DNA of 64,000 nucleotides from an endosymbiont of Galathealinum brachiosum (GCA_003349885.1 QFXC01000004.1:836-64835), one strand, 5' to 3'; positions 26,359 to 36,959 are shown, counted from the stretch's first letter. Numbers and translations are program-made. Notes: generated from the letters alone by a model not told the origin.

Positions 26359-27171
26359 ATGGCTAAAGTAACAATGCGCCAAATGCTTGAAGCAGGCGTT
26401 CATTTCGGACATCAAACACGTTTCTGGAATCCTAAGATGGCAGAATACATCTTTGGTGACCGCAACAAGATTCATATCATCAATCTTGAAAAAACATTAC
26501 CTATGTTCAACGATGCGTTGAATGCAATCAGCAAAGTTGCTGCTTCTAATGGTAAAATCTTATTTGTAGGCACTAAGCGTGCAGCTCGCGGCGCAATCGC
26601 TGAAGAAGCAGCTCGTTGTGGTATGCCTTTCGTTAACCACCGCTGGTTAGGTGGTATGCTGACTAACTTCAATACAGTACGTCAGTCTATCCGTCGTCTT
26701 AAAGAATTAGAAACGATGTCTACAGACGGTTCTTTTGACAAGATGATCAAAAAAGAAGCGCTAAACAAAACCCGTGAAATGGAAAAGCTTGAAAAAACAC
26801 TGGGTGGTATTAAGGATATGGGCGGTTTGCCTGATGCTGTTTTTGTTATCGATACAGGTAATGAAGCCATTGCAGTACATGAATCTAAAGTTCTTGGCAT
26901 TCCTGTAATCGGTGTTGTTGATACTAACAATTCACCTGATGATGTAGATTACATTGTGCCAGGTAATGATGATGCAATTCGTTCAATCAAGCTTTATATC
27001 GAAGCGGTTGCAGACTCAATTATTGAAGGTAAAGCGGCTTCATTAAATATTGGTGCAGAGGAAGCTGAAGAAGTAGTTGCAGCTGAAAAAGCAGCACCTA
27101 AGAAGAAAGCAGCGGTAAAGAAAAAAGCAGCGCCTAAGAAGGCAGCTGAAGCATCTGCTGAAGACAAATAA
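26359..27171 (+). CDS. rpsB: 30S ribosomal protein S2
   Basis: S2 is identified by [38 protein letters not shown] and the C-terminal [11 protein letters not shown]. The 270-residue protein is longer than E. coli S2 (241) because of a Lys/Ala-rich tail ([12 protein letters not shown]). GGAG lies 7 bases before the ATG. Confidence 0.98.
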   Translation: MAKVTMRQMLEAGVHFGHQTRFWNPKMAEYIFGDRNKIHIINLEKTLPMFNDALNAISKVAASNGKILFVGTKRAARGAIAEEAARCGMPFVNHRWLGGMLTNFNTVRQSIRRLKELETMSTDGSFDKMIKKEALNKTREMEKLEKTLGGIKDMGGLPDAVFVIDTGNEAIAVHESKVLGIPVIGVVDTNNSPDDVDYIVPGNDDAIRSIKLYIEAVADSIIEGKAASLNIGAEEAEEVVAAEKAAPKKKAAVKKKAAPKKAAEASAEDK

Positions 27172-27178
27172 TCTTGTG

Positions 27179-27199
27179 GGGCGGGTTTTGAACCCGTCC
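27179..27199 (+). terminator. rpsB-tsf intergenic hairpin (attenuator-like)
   Basis: GGGCGGGTT (27179-27187) pairs with AACCCGTCC (27191-27199), with one G-T wobble and a 3-base loop. The following sequence is T-rich but broken. It lies just past the rpsB stop, and probably lowers the amount of tsf message relative to rpsB or stabilises the 3' end. Confidence 0.6.
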
Positions 27200-27304
27200 A
27201 TTCTTCCTGTTATTAATATTTAATTAATAACGGATTGAAATAGCAAATATAACGGACAGGTGAAAGCCTGCTCTAACAAATAAATATTTAATGAGGTGAA
27301 TACT

Positions 27305-28183
27305 ATGCAGATCACTGCTGCAATGGTTAAAGAATTACGTGAGCGCACCGGCTCCGGTATGATGGAATGTAAAAAAGCACTACAGGAAGTAGATGGCGAC
27401 ATGGAAACAGCAATTGCAAATATGCGCAAATCTGGTCTTGCAAAAGCGGATAAGAAAGCGGGTCGAGTTGCTGCAGAAGGTTTAGTTGTTATCGCAGTAA
27501 GTGATGACAAGAAAGAAGCGGCTATTGTTGAAATTAACTGTGAAACAGATTTTGTATCTGGTGGTGATGAATTCAAAGCATTTACTACCGGTGTTGCGCA
27601 ATGTATTTTAGCAAATTCTCCAGCTGATGTTGAAGCGTTGAGTGCAATGACGCTTGAAGGTGGTAAAACGATTGAAGAAACACGACAGGGTATGGTTGCC
27701 AAAATTGGTGAAAATATCCAGGTTCGTCGCTTTGAACGTAAATCGACTGAAGGTGCTTTTGGTTCATATAATCACGGTATTCGTATGGGTGTAATGGTTG
27801 AGTTAAATAAAGATGACCAGGACCTGATTAAAGATATCGCTATGCATATTGCTGCAATTAATCCTACCTGTATTGGTGAAGATGATGTGCCTGAAGAAAT
27901 GCTGGCTAAAGAAAAAGCCATCTTAGTTGCACAGGCAAAAGAAAGTGGTAAGCCTGACGAAATTATCGAAAAAATGATCGGTGGTCGTATTCGTAAATAT
28001 CTAGCTGAAATTACTCTAATGGGTCAGGCGTTTGTTAAAGATCCAGATCAAACTGTAGAGCAGTTAGTAAAATCAAAAGACGCTACTATTAATAGCTTTG
28101 TTCGTTTTGAAGTAGGCGAAGGTATTGAGAAGAAAGTAGAGAACTTTGCAGATGAAGTAATGGCCCAGATAGGCGCCAGCTAA
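27305..28183 (+). CDS. tsf: Translation elongation factor Ts
   Basis: EF-Ts exchanges GDP for GTP on EF-Tu. The N-terminal [19 protein letters not shown] and [11 protein letters not shown] motifs are diagnostic, and the core domain with M-H-I-A-A-I-N-P follows. I start at 27305 (M-Q-I-T-A-A), which has GAGGTG at ideal distance; an ATG nine bases earlier lacks that spacing. The length of 292 residues is typical. Confidence 0.97.
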   Translation: MQITAAMVKELRERTGSGMMECKKALQEVDGDMETAIANMRKSGLAKADKKAGRVAAEGLVVIAVSDDKKEAAIVEINCETDFVSGGDEFKAFTTGVAQCILANSPADVEALSAMTLEGGKTIEETRQGMVAKIGENIQVRRFERKSTEGAFGSYNHGIRMGVMVELNKDDQDLIKDIAMHIAAINPTCIGEDDVPEEMLAKEKAILVAQAKESGKPDEIIEKMIGGRIRKYLAEITLMGQAFVKDPDQTVEQLVKSKDATINSFVRFEVGEGIEKKVENFADEVMAQIGAS

Positions 28184-28187
28184 CTTC

Positions 28188-28306
28188 TAACGGCTCAGCT
28201 CACCTCTGGCTGACTTCAACTCTTCGTTGGGAAATGGACACATACATTTGTATGTTCAGATTTCCCGCCTTGATTTGAAGTCAGCCAGAGGCAATCTGAA
28301 CCGTTA
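28188..28306. repeat. 119-bp imperfect palindrome between tsf and pyrH
   Basis: The two halves are complementary almost from end to end: TAACGG/CCGTTA at the ends, then CCTCTGGCTGACTTCAA with TTGAAGTCAGCCAGAGG (17 perfect pairs), GGGAAAT/ATTTCCC and CATACA/TGTATG at the centre. It starts 4 bases after the tsf stop codon. No open reading frame of note is inside. It could be a MITE-like or REP-like element, or a giant RNA hairpin protecting the tsf 3' end. Confidence 0.85.
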
Positions 28307-28351
28307 TAAATAACCGGTTAGGTTATAAGAATACTCAGGGATGGACTTAAG

Positions 28352-28376
28352 ACCGGGATTAATTTTCCGGTTTTTT
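28352..28376 (+). terminator. Terminator of rpsB-tsf
   Basis: ACCGGGA (28352-28358) pairs with TTCCGGT (28365-28371) using one wobble, loop TTAATT, then a run of T. It separates tsf from pyrH, which therefore probably has its own promoter. The region up to 28496 also holds a small CGATC/GATCG hairpin (28444-28457). Confidence 0.75.
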
Positions 28377-28496
28377 GTGTATAAGGAATATAGAGAATTT
28401 AAAAAAGTCACTTAATATTTAATGTCAGGTGATTTTATAGGGGCGATCTTTAGATCGTGATTTAATGCGTAATAAACATAATAAGTGGATATAATA

Positions 28497-29222
28497 ATGA
28501 GTGAATCTAAACCAGTTTATAAACGTGTTTTGTTAAAATTAAGTGGTGAAGCTTTACAGGGTTCACAGGAATCCGGTATTGATCCTGATATTATTGGTCG
28601 TGTTGCGGCGGAAATAAAACAGATTGTAGATTTAGGTGTAGAAGTTGGTGTCGTTATCGGCGCAGGTAATATCTTTCGTGGCGCAGGCCTGGCAGAAGCG
28701 GGTATGGACCGTGTAACCGGTGACCATATGGGAATGCTGGCTACGGTGATGAACTGTCTGGCGCTTCAGGATGCAATTGAAAGAGTAGGGCCTAGCTGTC
28801 GAGTTATGTCAGCCTTAAGTATTCATCAGGTTTGTGAAGATTATGTGCGTCGCCGTGCAATTCGTCATCTTGAAAAAGGTCGTGTTGTTATATTTGGTGC
28901 AGGTACAGGAAATCCATTTTTTACTACCGATAGTGCGGGTGCTTTACGTGCAATTGAAATTGAAGCGGATGTATTAATGAAAGCGACAAAAGTAGATGGT
29001 GTATATGATTCTGACCCTATGAAAAACCCGGATGCCAAACGCTATGAAACGCTTAGTTACGATGAAGTGTTAGTTAAGAACCTGGGAGTGATGGATGCGA
29101 CTGCTATTGTTTTGTGTAAAGAACAGAATATGCCATTACGTATTTTTAATTTGAATGAGGCGGGTGATCTGGTTCGTACGATTTCAGACCAGTCTATAGG
29201 CACTACTGTTACACCGTCTTAA
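28497..29222 (+). CDS. pyrH: UMP kinase
   Basis: PyrH converts UMP to UDP and is allosterically controlled by GTP and UTP. The amino-acid-kinase fold is seen in [23 protein letters not shown] and [11 protein letters not shown]. The 241-residue length equals E. coli. I start at the ATG of [10 protein letters not shown]; a GTG four codons upstream is in frame but overlaps the likely ribosome site GTGGAT. Confidence 0.97.
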   Translation: MSESKPVYKRVLLKLSGEALQGSQESGIDPDIIGRVAAEIKQIVDLGVEVGVVIGAGNIFRGAGLAEAGMDRVTGDHMGMLATVMNCLALQDAIERVGPSCRVMSALSIHQVCEDYVRRRAIRHLEKGRVVIFGAGTGNPFFTTDSAGALRAIEIEADVLMKATKVDGVYDSDPMKNPDAKRYETLSYDEVLVKNLGVMDATAIVLCKEQNMPLRIFNLNEAGDLVRTISDQSIGTTVTPS

Positions 29223-29283
29223 TTAACAAGTAAAAATACATAAATAAAATTATAAAGATGCAATAAATAAGTCGGAGAGATAC

Positions 29284-29841
29284 ATGATTGATGAAATAAC
29301 CCAGGATGCCAGATCACGCATGACTAAAAGTGTGGACTCCCTGAAAACAGCATTGACGAAAATTCGCACAGGCCGAGCACATCCTAGCTTGTTAGACCAG
29401 GTTATGGTCGATTATTATGGCAGCATGACGCCGATTAAACAGGTTGCCAATGTCGTAGCAGAAGATTCAAGAACGTTAGCTGTTACACCCTGGGAGAAAC
29501 CTATGGTGAGTGCAATAGAAAAAGCGATTATGACAGCTGATCTTGGTTTAAACCCTGCATCACAAGGTACGGTTATTCGTGTACCTATGCCCATGTTAAC
29601 TGAAGAGCGTCGACGTGATCTGGTTAAGGTGGTTAAAGCTGAAGGAGAAGCGGGTAAGGTCGCTGTTAGGAATATACGTCGTGACGCGAATAGTGACTTT
29701 AAAGATTTGCTGAAAGAAAAAGAAATTTCAGAAGATGAAGCACGTAATGCGGAAGATGCTATTCAAAAACTGACAGATAAATATGTTGCTGAAATCGATA
29801 AGTTGCTGGAAGCAAAAGAAAAGGAAATGATGGAGATTTAG
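29284..29841 (+). CDS. frr: Ribosome recycling factor
   Basis: RRF, with EF-G, splits ribosomes after termination. The protein has the expected 185 residues, a helical-bundle pattern and the conserved [12 protein letters not shown] and [11 protein letters not shown] segments. A GGAGAG ribosome site precedes the ATG. It follows pyrH by 61 bases, the standard order. Confidence 0.98.
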   Translation: MIDEITQDARSRMTKSVDSLKTALTKIRTGRAHPSLLDQVMVDYYGSMTPIKQVANVVAEDSRTLAVTPWEKPMVSAIEKAIMTADLGLNPASQGTVIRVPMPMLTEERRRDLVKVVKAEGEAGKVAVRNIRRDANSDFKDLLKEKEISEDEARNAEDAIQKLTDKYVAEIDKLLEAKEKEMMEI

Positions 29842-29866
29842 TGATTTTTCACTACTGACTAAAGTA

Positions 29867-30640
29867 ATGACAGTTACATCAATAAATAATAAAGATCAGG
29901 AAGAAAACGACCGGCCAAAACATATTGTTGTTGTTATGGATGGTAATGGACGCTGGGCTAAAAAACGATTTATGCCAAGAACAGCAGGACATCATGCCGG
30001 CGTTAAATCAACGCGTAAAATTGTAGAAGAGAGTGTTAAGAATAAAATACAGGCTTTGACCCTGTTTGCTTTTAGTAGTGAAAACTGGAAACGTCCTGAG
30101 CAGGAAGTGAGCAGTTTGATGGAGCTATTTGTTTCTACGCTTCAGTCTGAAATCAATTCTTTGCACAAACAGAATGTACGTGTTCGTTTTATAGGTGAAA
30201 TATCTGCTTTTTCTGAAAAACTACAGAAAAAAATTAAAGAAACGAAAGAATTAACTGAAAATAATACGGGTTTGCAACTGAATATTGCTGTTAATTATGG
30301 TGGTAGATGGGATATAGCTGAAGCCTGTAAATCTATAGTAAAGAAAATACAGCTCGGTGAGTTACAGGTTTGTGATATTGATGCTGAATTAATAGATGAA
30401 TTTGTTTGCTTAAAACAGCTACCAGAACCAGATTTATTTATACGTACAGGTGGTGAAATGCGTATTAGTAATTTTTTAATCTGGCAGCTAGCTTATACTG
30501 AATTATATTTTACTGATGTGTTATGGCCTGATTTTAAATCAGAAGAATTCTCAGCTGCTTTGAACTGGTATGCCGGTCGTCAAAGGCGATTTGGTAAAAC
30601 TGGCGAGCAAGTTGAGCCAACTCAGACACAACAGGTCTAA
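29867..30640 (+). CDS. uppS: Undecaprenyl diphosphate synthase
   Basis: UppS is a cis-prenyltransferase making the C55 carrier lipid for peptidoglycan and O-antigen. V-V-M-D-G-N-G-R-W-A (catalytic D25), G-H-x-x-G, F-S-S-E-N-W-x-R-P and the late R-T-G-G-E-M-R-I-S-N-F motifs are present. The 257 residues are typical. It starts 25 bases after frr and ends just before cdsA. Confidence 0.97.
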   Translation: MTVTSINNKDQEENDRPKHIVVVMDGNGRWAKKRFMPRTAGHHAGVKSTRKIVEESVKNKIQALTLFAFSSENWKRPEQEVSSLMELFVSTLQSEINSLHKQNVRVRFIGEISAFSEKLQKKIKETKELTENNTGLQLNIAVNYGGRWDIAEACKSIVKKIQLGELQVCDIDAELIDEFVCLKQLPEPDLFIRTGGEMRISNFLIWQLAYTELYFTDVLWPDFKSEEFSAALNWYAGRQRRFGKTGEQVEPTQTQQV

Positions 30641-30646
30641 TGTTTA

Positions 30647-31459
30647 ATGCTTAAACAAAGAGTTCTAACTGCTATTCCTTTAGCTGCTTTAGTGGTCTGG
30701 GGAATAATTACCCAGCCTGTAAATATTGTTTTTTATTCTCTACTGGTTGTGATGCTTATCTCTGGCTGGGAATGGGCAAGACTAAGTGGTGTTCAACATG
30801 CAGCATTACGTGCTGTTTATGCATTATTAATTACGGCAGGGGCATATTTCTCCCAATTATTAATTAATGATAATCCTCAGTGGTTAACGTCTATTTTATC
30901 GATAACCGTTCTGGTCTGGTTTGTTGCAATATATCATATGTTTTCAAAAGGCCCGCAGCCTGCTAATCAGTCAATATCGGTAGCGAAGTTAATTATAGGT
31001 ATAGTTGCATTAATACCCCCTGTTCTTGCTCTTATGTTAGTGCGTGCTGAAGGCGCATGGTGGCTTTTTTATTGTCTGAGTATAGTCTGGGTAGCTGATA
31101 TAGGTGCTTATTTTTCTGGTAAACGTTTTGGTAAAAATAAACTGGCTCCAACGCTAAGCCCGGGGAAAACTAAAGAAGGTATGTATGGGGCTGTTTTTGC
31201 TACAGCGGTATACAGCTTTCTTGCAGCTATTTTATTTGAGTTGCAAATAATCGAACTTTTAATGTTGTTGATTATTGCAGCTTTAGCCACATTTATTTCT
31301 GTAGCAGGTGATTTGTCAGTCAGTTTGCTTAAGCGTGAAAAAGATCTAAAAGATACAGGAAGTATTTTGCCTGGTCATGGTGGTATCTTAGATCGAATTG
31401 ATAGCGTTTTGTCTTCTGCTCCATTTCTTGCCCTACTGCTAAGTCAGGTGATTTTTTAA
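30647..31459 (+). CDS. cdsA: Phosphatidate cytidylyltransferase
   Basis: CdsA makes CDP-diacylglycerol, the branch point for all phospholipids. The 270-residue protein has about seven membrane helices and the C-terminal signature S-L-L-K-R-E-K-D-L-K-D-T-G-S-I-L-P-G-H-G-G-I-L-D-R-I-D-S in pieces around nt 31320-31410. Its stop overlaps the start of dxr (TAATG), indicating translational coupling. Confidence 0.96.
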   Translation: MLKQRVLTAIPLAALVVWGIITQPVNIVFYSLLVVMLISGWEWARLSGVQHAALRAVYALLITAGAYFSQLLINDNPQWLTSILSITVLVWFVAIYHMFSKGPQPANQSISVAKLIIGIVALIPPVLALMLVRAEGAWWLFYCLSIVWVADIGAYFSGKRFGKNKLAPTLSPGKTKEGMYGAVFATAVYSFLAAILFELQIIELLMLLIIAALATFISVAGDLSVSLLKREKDLKDTGSILPGHGGILDRIDSVLSSAPFLALLLSQVIF

Positions 31460-32667
31460 TGTCTACCTCTGGTTTATCTACACAGGGAGTTTGTATACTG
31501 GGATCTACCGGCACTATAGGTGTTAATACGCTTGATGTTATTAAACGTCACCCGGAAAAGTATAACGTAGTTGCTTTAACTGCAAATCAGGCGGATGAGA
31601 AGTTATATCAACAATGTGTTGAATTTAAACCTGAATATGCAGTTCTGGTAAATGCTGATGCAGCGCAAAGATTAAAAGAAAAAATTGATAAGGCCGGACT
31701 GAATACTGAAGTATTGTCAGGTGTTGAATCACTGGAAAAAGTTGCCGGTCTTGATAATGTGCATCAGGTTATGGCGGCTATTGTTGGTGCCGCCGGACTC
31801 CTGCCAACACTTGCAGCTGCTCGTGCAGGCAAACGTATTTTGCTGGCTAATAAAGAAGCGCTGGTGATGTCGGGTGATATATTTATAAAAGAAGTAGAAA
31901 AGCATCAGGCTGAGTTATTGCCGATAGATTCTGAGCATAATGCAATATTTCAATGTATGCCATCTCACTTTGAGAAAGGCCTGGAAGCAGCCGGTGTTAA
32001 TAAAATACTATTAACTGCCAGTGGTGGCCCATTTAGAACTCGCAGTATTGATACGTTGCACGATGTGACACCGGAAGAGGCTGTTGCTCACCCAAACTGG
32101 GTTATGGGGCAAAAAATTTCAGTTGATTCTGCAACTATGATGAATAAAGGCCTTGAAGTTATTGAGGCCTGCTGGTTGTTTAATACAAAGCCAGAAATGA
32201 TACAGGTTGTACTGCATTCACAGAGTATTATTCATTCTATGGTGAGTTATACCGATGGATCGGTGCTTGCGCAAATGGGTAATCCGGATATGCGTACACC
32301 TATCGCTCATGCGATGGCCTGGCCAGAAAGAATACCCTCTGGAGTTGAACCATTAGATATTTTCGATGTCGCAAAGTTGGAGTTTGAAAAACCTGACTTT
32401 AAGCGTTTTCCCTGTTTAGCAATGGCTTACGAGGCGCTTAATGAGGGTGGTACTTCGACAACTATATTAAATGCGGCAAACGAAATTGCTGTAGATGCTT
32501 TTTTAAACAAGAAATTGAGTTTTACAAATATCTCCAGGGTCATTGAAAAAACATTGGAAAACATAACAAAAATTGATGCCGATAATTTACAGATAATTCT
32601 TCAGGCTGATTCAGATGCGAGACAGGTCTCAGAAGACTGGGTAAAACAACTGGAGTTTAAGCGATGA
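31459..32667 (+). CDS. dxr: 1-deoxy-D-xylulose 5-phosphate reductoisomerase
   Basis: Dxr (IspC) is the second step of the MEP isoprenoid pathway. The NADPH-binding G-S-T-G-T-I-G, the N-K-E-A-L-V motif, the metal/substrate segment D-S-E-H-N-A-I-F-Q and S-G-G-P-F-R are all present. The length of 402 residues is normal. It feeds precursors to UppS in the same cluster, and it overlaps both neighbours by a few bases. Confidence 0.97.
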   Translation: MSTSGLSTQGVCILGSTGTIGVNTLDVIKRHPEKYNVVALTANQADEKLYQQCVEFKPEYAVLVNADAAQRLKEKIDKAGLNTEVLSGVESLEKVAGLDNVHQVMAAIVGAAGLLPTLAAARAGKRILLANKEALVMSGDIFIKEVEKHQAELLPIDSEHNAIFQCMPSHFEKGLEAAGVNKILLTASGGPFRTRSIDTLHDVTPEEAVAHPNWVMGQKISVDSATMMNKGLEVIEACWLFNTKPEMIQVVLHSQSIIHSMVSYTDGSVLAQMGNPDMRTPIAHAMAWPERIPSGVEPLDIFDVAKLEFEKPDFKRFPCLAMAYEALNEGGTSTTILNAANEIAVDAFLNKKLSFTNISRVIEKTLENITKIDADNLQIILQADSDARQVSEDWVKQLEFKR

Positions 32668-34040
32668 GTTCTGGTGGTTTTTTATATAATGTGCTTTTCT
32701 TTATTATTGCAATAGGTGTTCTGGTTGCATTTCATGAGTTTGGTCACTACTGGGTGGCTCGATTACTTAAAGTAAAAGTTCTGCGTTTTTCAATTGGTTT
32801 TGGAAAACCGCTTTTTTCGTGGAAAAAACAAAAAGGCGAAGACCTTATTGAGTTTGTAATTGCGGCTATCCCTTTAGGTGGCTACGTTAAAATGCTTGAT
32901 GAAAGGGAGGGTGAGGTTGATGATTCGTTAAGACATCGAGCTTTTAATACCCAACCTGTTGCAAAACGTTTTGCAATTGTCGCCGCTGGCCCGATTTTTA
33001 ACTTTATTCTTGCTGCTTTCTTTTATTTCATATTTTTTATAAACGGTGAAGAAGGTATAAAGCCCGTTATTGCTGCGCCTGTTGTAGAGTCAGCTGCTGC
33101 TCAGGCTGGCTTTGAGAATGAAGATGAAATACTTGCTGTTGGTAATACGCAGATTAAAACCTGGCAGTCTTTCAGGCTTGCGCTTATTGATCAGGGTATT
33201 GATGGCGGTTCATTAACAGTTAAGGTTAAAACAGCTGAACTTCGCATTGTTGAGCGTAATGTTCCTATAGGTGATCTGAAAATACTGCAGGAAAAAACAG
33301 ACGTTACAAAACTACTTGGTTTTAAACTCTGGACACCTGAAATTCCGGCATTAATTGGAGGTATTACACCAAACAGTGCTTCCTCAGCTGCCGGATTAAA
33401 AGCACAGGACCTGATTTTATTTATTAATGATAAGCCAATAAAAGACTGGAAAGAACTGGTAGGTATTGTGCAGCAGAGTGCAGGTAAGACACTTCACTTT
33501 ATTGTTGAACGAGATGGCGGTCAGGAAAACATTCAGTTAACCCCGGCAGAAAAAAAACGCGGAGACAAACTGGTTGGTTTTATGGGTGCATATCCTGAAA
33601 TACCGGAAGAACTGGTTAATAAAACTAAAACTCGTATTGAATATAGTTTATTTGGTGCGCTAACCCGTGCTCTTGATGAAACCTGGACATTTTCGGCGCT
33701 AACGTTAAAAGTGCTTGGAAAAATGGTAACCGGTGAAGCGGCTCTTGATAACATATCAGGGCCTATTACCATTGCAACATATGCAGGTATTACTGCTAGT
33801 ATCGGCTTTCTGACTTATATTAAATTTTTGGCTATGATCTCGGTAAGTCTGGGTGTATTGAATTTGCTACCCGTACCTATGCTGGATGGTGGGCATTTAA
33901 TGTATTACCTTATCGAAATAGTAAAAGGATCTCCTGTTTCACAGAACTTTGAAGAACTAGGGCAACGGCTTGGACTGACATTATTGTTTTTATTAATGAG
34001 TCTGGCTATTTTTAATGATATTCAACGTTTAATTAATTAA
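32664..34040 (+). CDS. rseP: Site-2 intramembrane metalloprotease RseP
   Basis: RseP cleaves the anti-sigma factor RseA to release sigma-E and also removes leftover signal peptides. The zinc motif is H24-E-F-G-H28 in the first membrane helix, and L-P-V-P-M-L-D-G-G supplies the third ligand. Two PDZ domains lie in between (about residues 115-310). At 458 residues it matches E. coli (450). The start overlaps the dxr stop (ATGA). Placement just before bamA links it to outer-membrane stress control. Confidence 0.96.
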   Translation: MSSGGFLYNVLFFIIAIGVLVAFHEFGHYWVARLLKVKVLRFSIGFGKPLFSWKKQKGEDLIEFVIAAIPLGGYVKMLDEREGEVDDSLRHRAFNTQPVAKRFAIVAAGPIFNFILAAFFYFIFFINGEEGIKPVIAAPVVESAAAQAGFENEDEILAVGNTQIKTWQSFRLALIDQGIDGGSLTVKVKTAELRIVERNVPIGDLKILQEKTDVTKLLGFKLWTPEIPALIGGITPNSASSAAGLKAQDLILFINDKPIKDWKELVGIVQQSAGKTLHFIVERDGGQENIQLTPAEKKRGDKLVGFMGAYPEIPEELVNKTKTRIEYSLFGALTRALDETWTFSALTLKVLGKMVTGEAALDNISGPITIATYAGITASIGFLTYIKFLAMISVSLGVLNLLPVPMLDGGHLMYYLIEIVKGSPVSQNFEELGQRLGLTLLFLLMSLAIFNDIQRLIN

Positions 34041-34062
34041 TTTATATTTATTTGGCGAAATT

Positions 34063-36441
34063 GTGCGCAGGTTATTACTTTTACTTTTTATCTTAATTTT
34101 TCAACACAACCTATATGCTGGTAGCAGCTTTGTAGTAGATGATATACGTCTGGAAGGTCTGGAACGTATACCTGATGGTACATTGCTAAATTACTTACCT
34201 GTTAAAGTTGGTGACCCGTTTGAAACTTCTCAATCAACTTATGTTATTCAGGAGCTGTATAACACGGGCTTCTTTAAAGACGTAAAACTTTTAAAAGATG
34301 GCAATACTCTGGTTGTAAAAGTACTGGAAAGACCGGCAATATCAGGTATTACCTGGTCTGGTAACAGTGATATTGAAGATGAACAGTTAGAAGAAATATT
34401 AACTGATATTGGTATTGTAAAAGGTCGGGTATTTAATCCGTCAGCACTTGATAAAATTGAGCAGGGCCTTAAGCAGCAGGCATATTTTAGTCGCGGCAAA
34501 TATGCGGTTCGGATTACAACGTCAGTTAAAGAGCTGGAGCGTAATCGAGTTGATATTGATATAGAAATATCGGAAGGTGTTATAGCAAAAATCAAGCAGG
34601 TTAATATTGTAGGCAATAGTGTATTTGATGATGATACTTTATTATCCGAGTTACAACTTGGTGTGCCTGGTACATGGGACTGGTTTACAAGCATGGATGA
34701 ATATGCGAAACCAAAACTGGCTGCTGATGAAGAAACATTAAAATCATATTATCAGGACAGGGGTTATGTTCGTTTTGCCGTTGACTCAACACAGGTAACA
34801 ATTACGCCTGATAAGAAAGATATCTATATCACGATGAATGTTACAGAAGGTGATAAGTATAAGGTTAAAGAAGTGAAACTGGCGGGTGATTTAAAACTGC
34901 CAGAAGAAGAATTGAGAAAACTTATCTTTATTGAGAAAGGTGATGTTTTTTCACGTGATAAAATGGTGCAGGGTAAAGATCTGGTAACTCGAAGACTTGG
35001 AAATGAGGGTTTTTCATTTGCTAAAGTAAAAGTGATGCCAGTTATCGATGATGAAACACTCGAAGTAGAATTGAGTTACTTCGTGAATCCGGGCAAGAAA
35101 GTGTATGTGCGCCGAATTAATTTTACGGGTAATTATAAAACCAATGATGAAGTATTAAGACGCGAATTACGATTAATGGAAGGTGGAGAGCTGTCTAATA
35201 GCAAGCTTGAACGATCTAAAATCCGTTTGCAGCGTTTAGCATATATAGAAGAAGTTAATGTTGATAAAGACCCGGTGCCGGGAACTGAAGACCTTGTTGA
35301 TATTAATATTAGCGTAACTGAGCGATTATCAGGTAGTTTTAATATTGGAGCGGGTTTTTCTCAGAGTCAGGGCTTTGTGTTTAATCTGGGTATGACGCTG
35401 GATAATCTGAATGGTACCGGTGAAAAGCTGGCGCTTACGCTTAACCGTGAAGCCGCTGGTCAAACATACAGTGTATCATTTACAGACCCTTATCATACTA
35501 TAGACGGTATAAGCCGCACGCTTGCTTTGTCATATCGTGAACGAGATACAGCTGAACAGGATATCGTTAATTATCTTGAAAATAACTACGGACTGAATTT
35601 ATCTTATGGTATACCACTGAGTGAATTTGATCGTCTTCGTTTAGGTGTCGGTTATGAACACACAGATATAATCAGGGGTACAACAACAGTCTCGCAGGAT
35701 GTTCTGGATTTTCTAACTGAGAATGGAGAGGGCCAGGTCGATGTAAATGGAGACTTTCTGGAAGCAGGAATAGATGCCTTTACTATGTTAGCTGGTTATA
35801 CTCATGATACTCGAAACAGAACTGTTTTTGCTACCAGTGGTAATAGTCAGTCAATATTACTGGATATAACAACTCCCGGAAGTGATCTGGAGTACTATAA
35901 AGTCACTTATCGTAATAAGTTTTATTTCCCGATTAGTGGTAATGTAACCACTTTAATAAGAACTGATGTCGCTTATGGTGATGGTTATAGAAATACTGAG
36001 CTATATCCGTTTTATGAGCGTTTCTTCGCAGGTGGTCTAAGAACGGTTCGTGGTTATGACTCTAACTCGTTAGGCCCCCAATCAACAGGTACTGATGAAA
36101 ATGGTGATCCGATAGCAAGCACAGGTGATCCAATTGGTGGTGATATAAGAACGGTAGCAAGTGCGGAATTAATATTCCCGGTTCCTTTTATGGAAAAACC
36201 ACCCGGTTCTGTGCGTTTGAGTGTGTTCTATGATATCGGTAATGTGTTTTTAAAGGATGATGTTCTGGCAAATGATTTTAAAGGTGGATTTCAGGCTGAT
36301 GAGCTGAGGAGTTCATATGGTGTTTCGTTTGTCTGGTTAGCACCAATAGGGCCATTAAGATTTAGTTATGCAGAAACAATTAATAATGTGCCGGGTGATC
36401 AAACACAGGCATTTCAATTTAGTATAGGTTCGTTCTTTTAG
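34063..36441 (+). CDS. bamA: Outer membrane protein assembly factor BamA
   Basis: BamA is the core of the machine that inserts beta-barrels. A signal peptide (about residues 1-19) starts from a GTG codon. Five POTRA domains (about 22-420) and a 16-strand barrel with V-R-G-Y-D-S-N-S-L-G-P (loop-6 motif) follow; the chain ends in aromatic F-F as outer-membrane proteins do. The length of 792 residues is close to E. coli (810). Its chaperone skp is immediately downstream. Confidence 0.97.
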   Translation: MRRLLLLLFILIFQHNLYAGSSFVVDDIRLEGLERIPDGTLLNYLPVKVGDPFETSQSTYVIQELYNTGFFKDVKLLKDGNTLVVKVLERPAISGITWSGNSDIEDEQLEEILTDIGIVKGRVFNPSALDKIEQGLKQQAYFSRGKYAVRITTSVKELERNRVDIDIEISEGVIAKIKQVNIVGNSVFDDDTLLSELQLGVPGTWDWFTSMDEYAKPKLAADEETLKSYYQDRGYVRFAVDSTQVTITPDKKDIYITMNVTEGDKYKVKEVKLAGDLKLPEEELRKLIFIEKGDVFSRDKMVQGKDLVTRRLGNEGFSFAKVKVMPVIDDETLEVELSYFVNPGKKVYVRRINFTGNYKTNDEVLRRELRLMEGGELSNSKLERSKIRLQRLAYIEEVNVDKDPVPGTEDLVDINISVTERLSGSFNIGAGFSQSQGFVFNLGMTLDNLNGTGEKLALTLNREAAGQTYSVSFTDPYHTIDGISRTLALSYRERDTAEQDIVNYLENNYGLNLSYGIPLSEFDRLRLGVGYEHTDIIRGTTTVSQDVLDFLTENGEGQVDVNGDFLEAGIDAFTMLAGYTHDTRNRTVFATSGNSQSILLDITTPGSDLEYYKVTYRNKFYFPISGNVTTLIRTDVAYGDGYRNTELYPFYERFFAGGLRTVRGYDSNSLGPQSTGTDENGDPIASTGDPIGGDIRTVASAELIFPVPFMEKPPGSVRLSVFYDIGNVFLKDDVLANDFKGGFQADELRSSYGVSFVWLAPIGPLRFSYAETINNVPGDQTQAFQFSIGSFF

Positions 36442-36452
36442 GGGAATTTTAG

Positions 36453-36959
36453 ATGAAAAAATTAATATCAACTTTATTTACGCTGAGTTTGTTAGTCGCT
36501 CCAGTTTCAGGTTATGCACTAAAAATAGGTTATGTAAATCCGAATATATTGCTTAGTGAATATGCAGAGGCGACAGGTATAGAGAAAAAACTTGAAGCAC
36601 AATTTAACGGCCCAAAACAGGCCATAGATGATAAGGCAACTGCTATCAAAGCATTAGAAAAAGAGATTAAAACAAATGAGTTGTTAATGACTGAAAATAA
36701 ATTAATCGCCTCTAAAACAAAAGTAGCAAAAATGTTTGCTGAGTATAAGCAAATGGCCCTGGCATTAGAAACAAAATTAAAAGAAGTGCGTAAAAAAGAG
36801 ATGCAGGTGTTTGGAAAAGTAGTTAATACAGTTGTTAAAAAATATGCAACTGAAAATAAATATGACTTTGTTGTGAATGAGGGTGTTCTTTATGTTGATG
36901 ATAAATCAAACATCACTGACGATATTTCAGCTCTTGTATTAAAAGCAGTTAAGAAGTAA
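36453..36959 (+). CDS. skp: Periplasmic chaperone Skp/OmpH
   Basis: Skp is a trimeric periplasmic chaperone that carries unfolded outer-membrane proteins to BamA. A signal peptide (about residues 1-22, ending S-G-Y-A) precedes L-K-I-G-Y-V-N and a long Lys/Glu-rich helical hairpin (about 45-120). The length of 168 residues is normal. A GGGGA ribosome site lies before the ATG, 11 bases after bamA. Confidence 0.93.
   Translation: MKKLISTLFTLSLLVAPVSGYALKIGYVNPNILLSEYAEATGIEKKLEAQFNGPKQAIDDKATAIKALEKEIKTNELLMTENKLIASKTKVAKMFAEYKQMALALETKLKEVRKKEMQVFGKVVNTVVKKYATENKYDFVVNEGVLYVDDKSNITDDISALVLKAVKK

Noticed and set aside
26263..26475. Open frame antisense to the rpsB start
   Set aside because: It overlaps the rpsB leader and coding region and shows no protein-like features.
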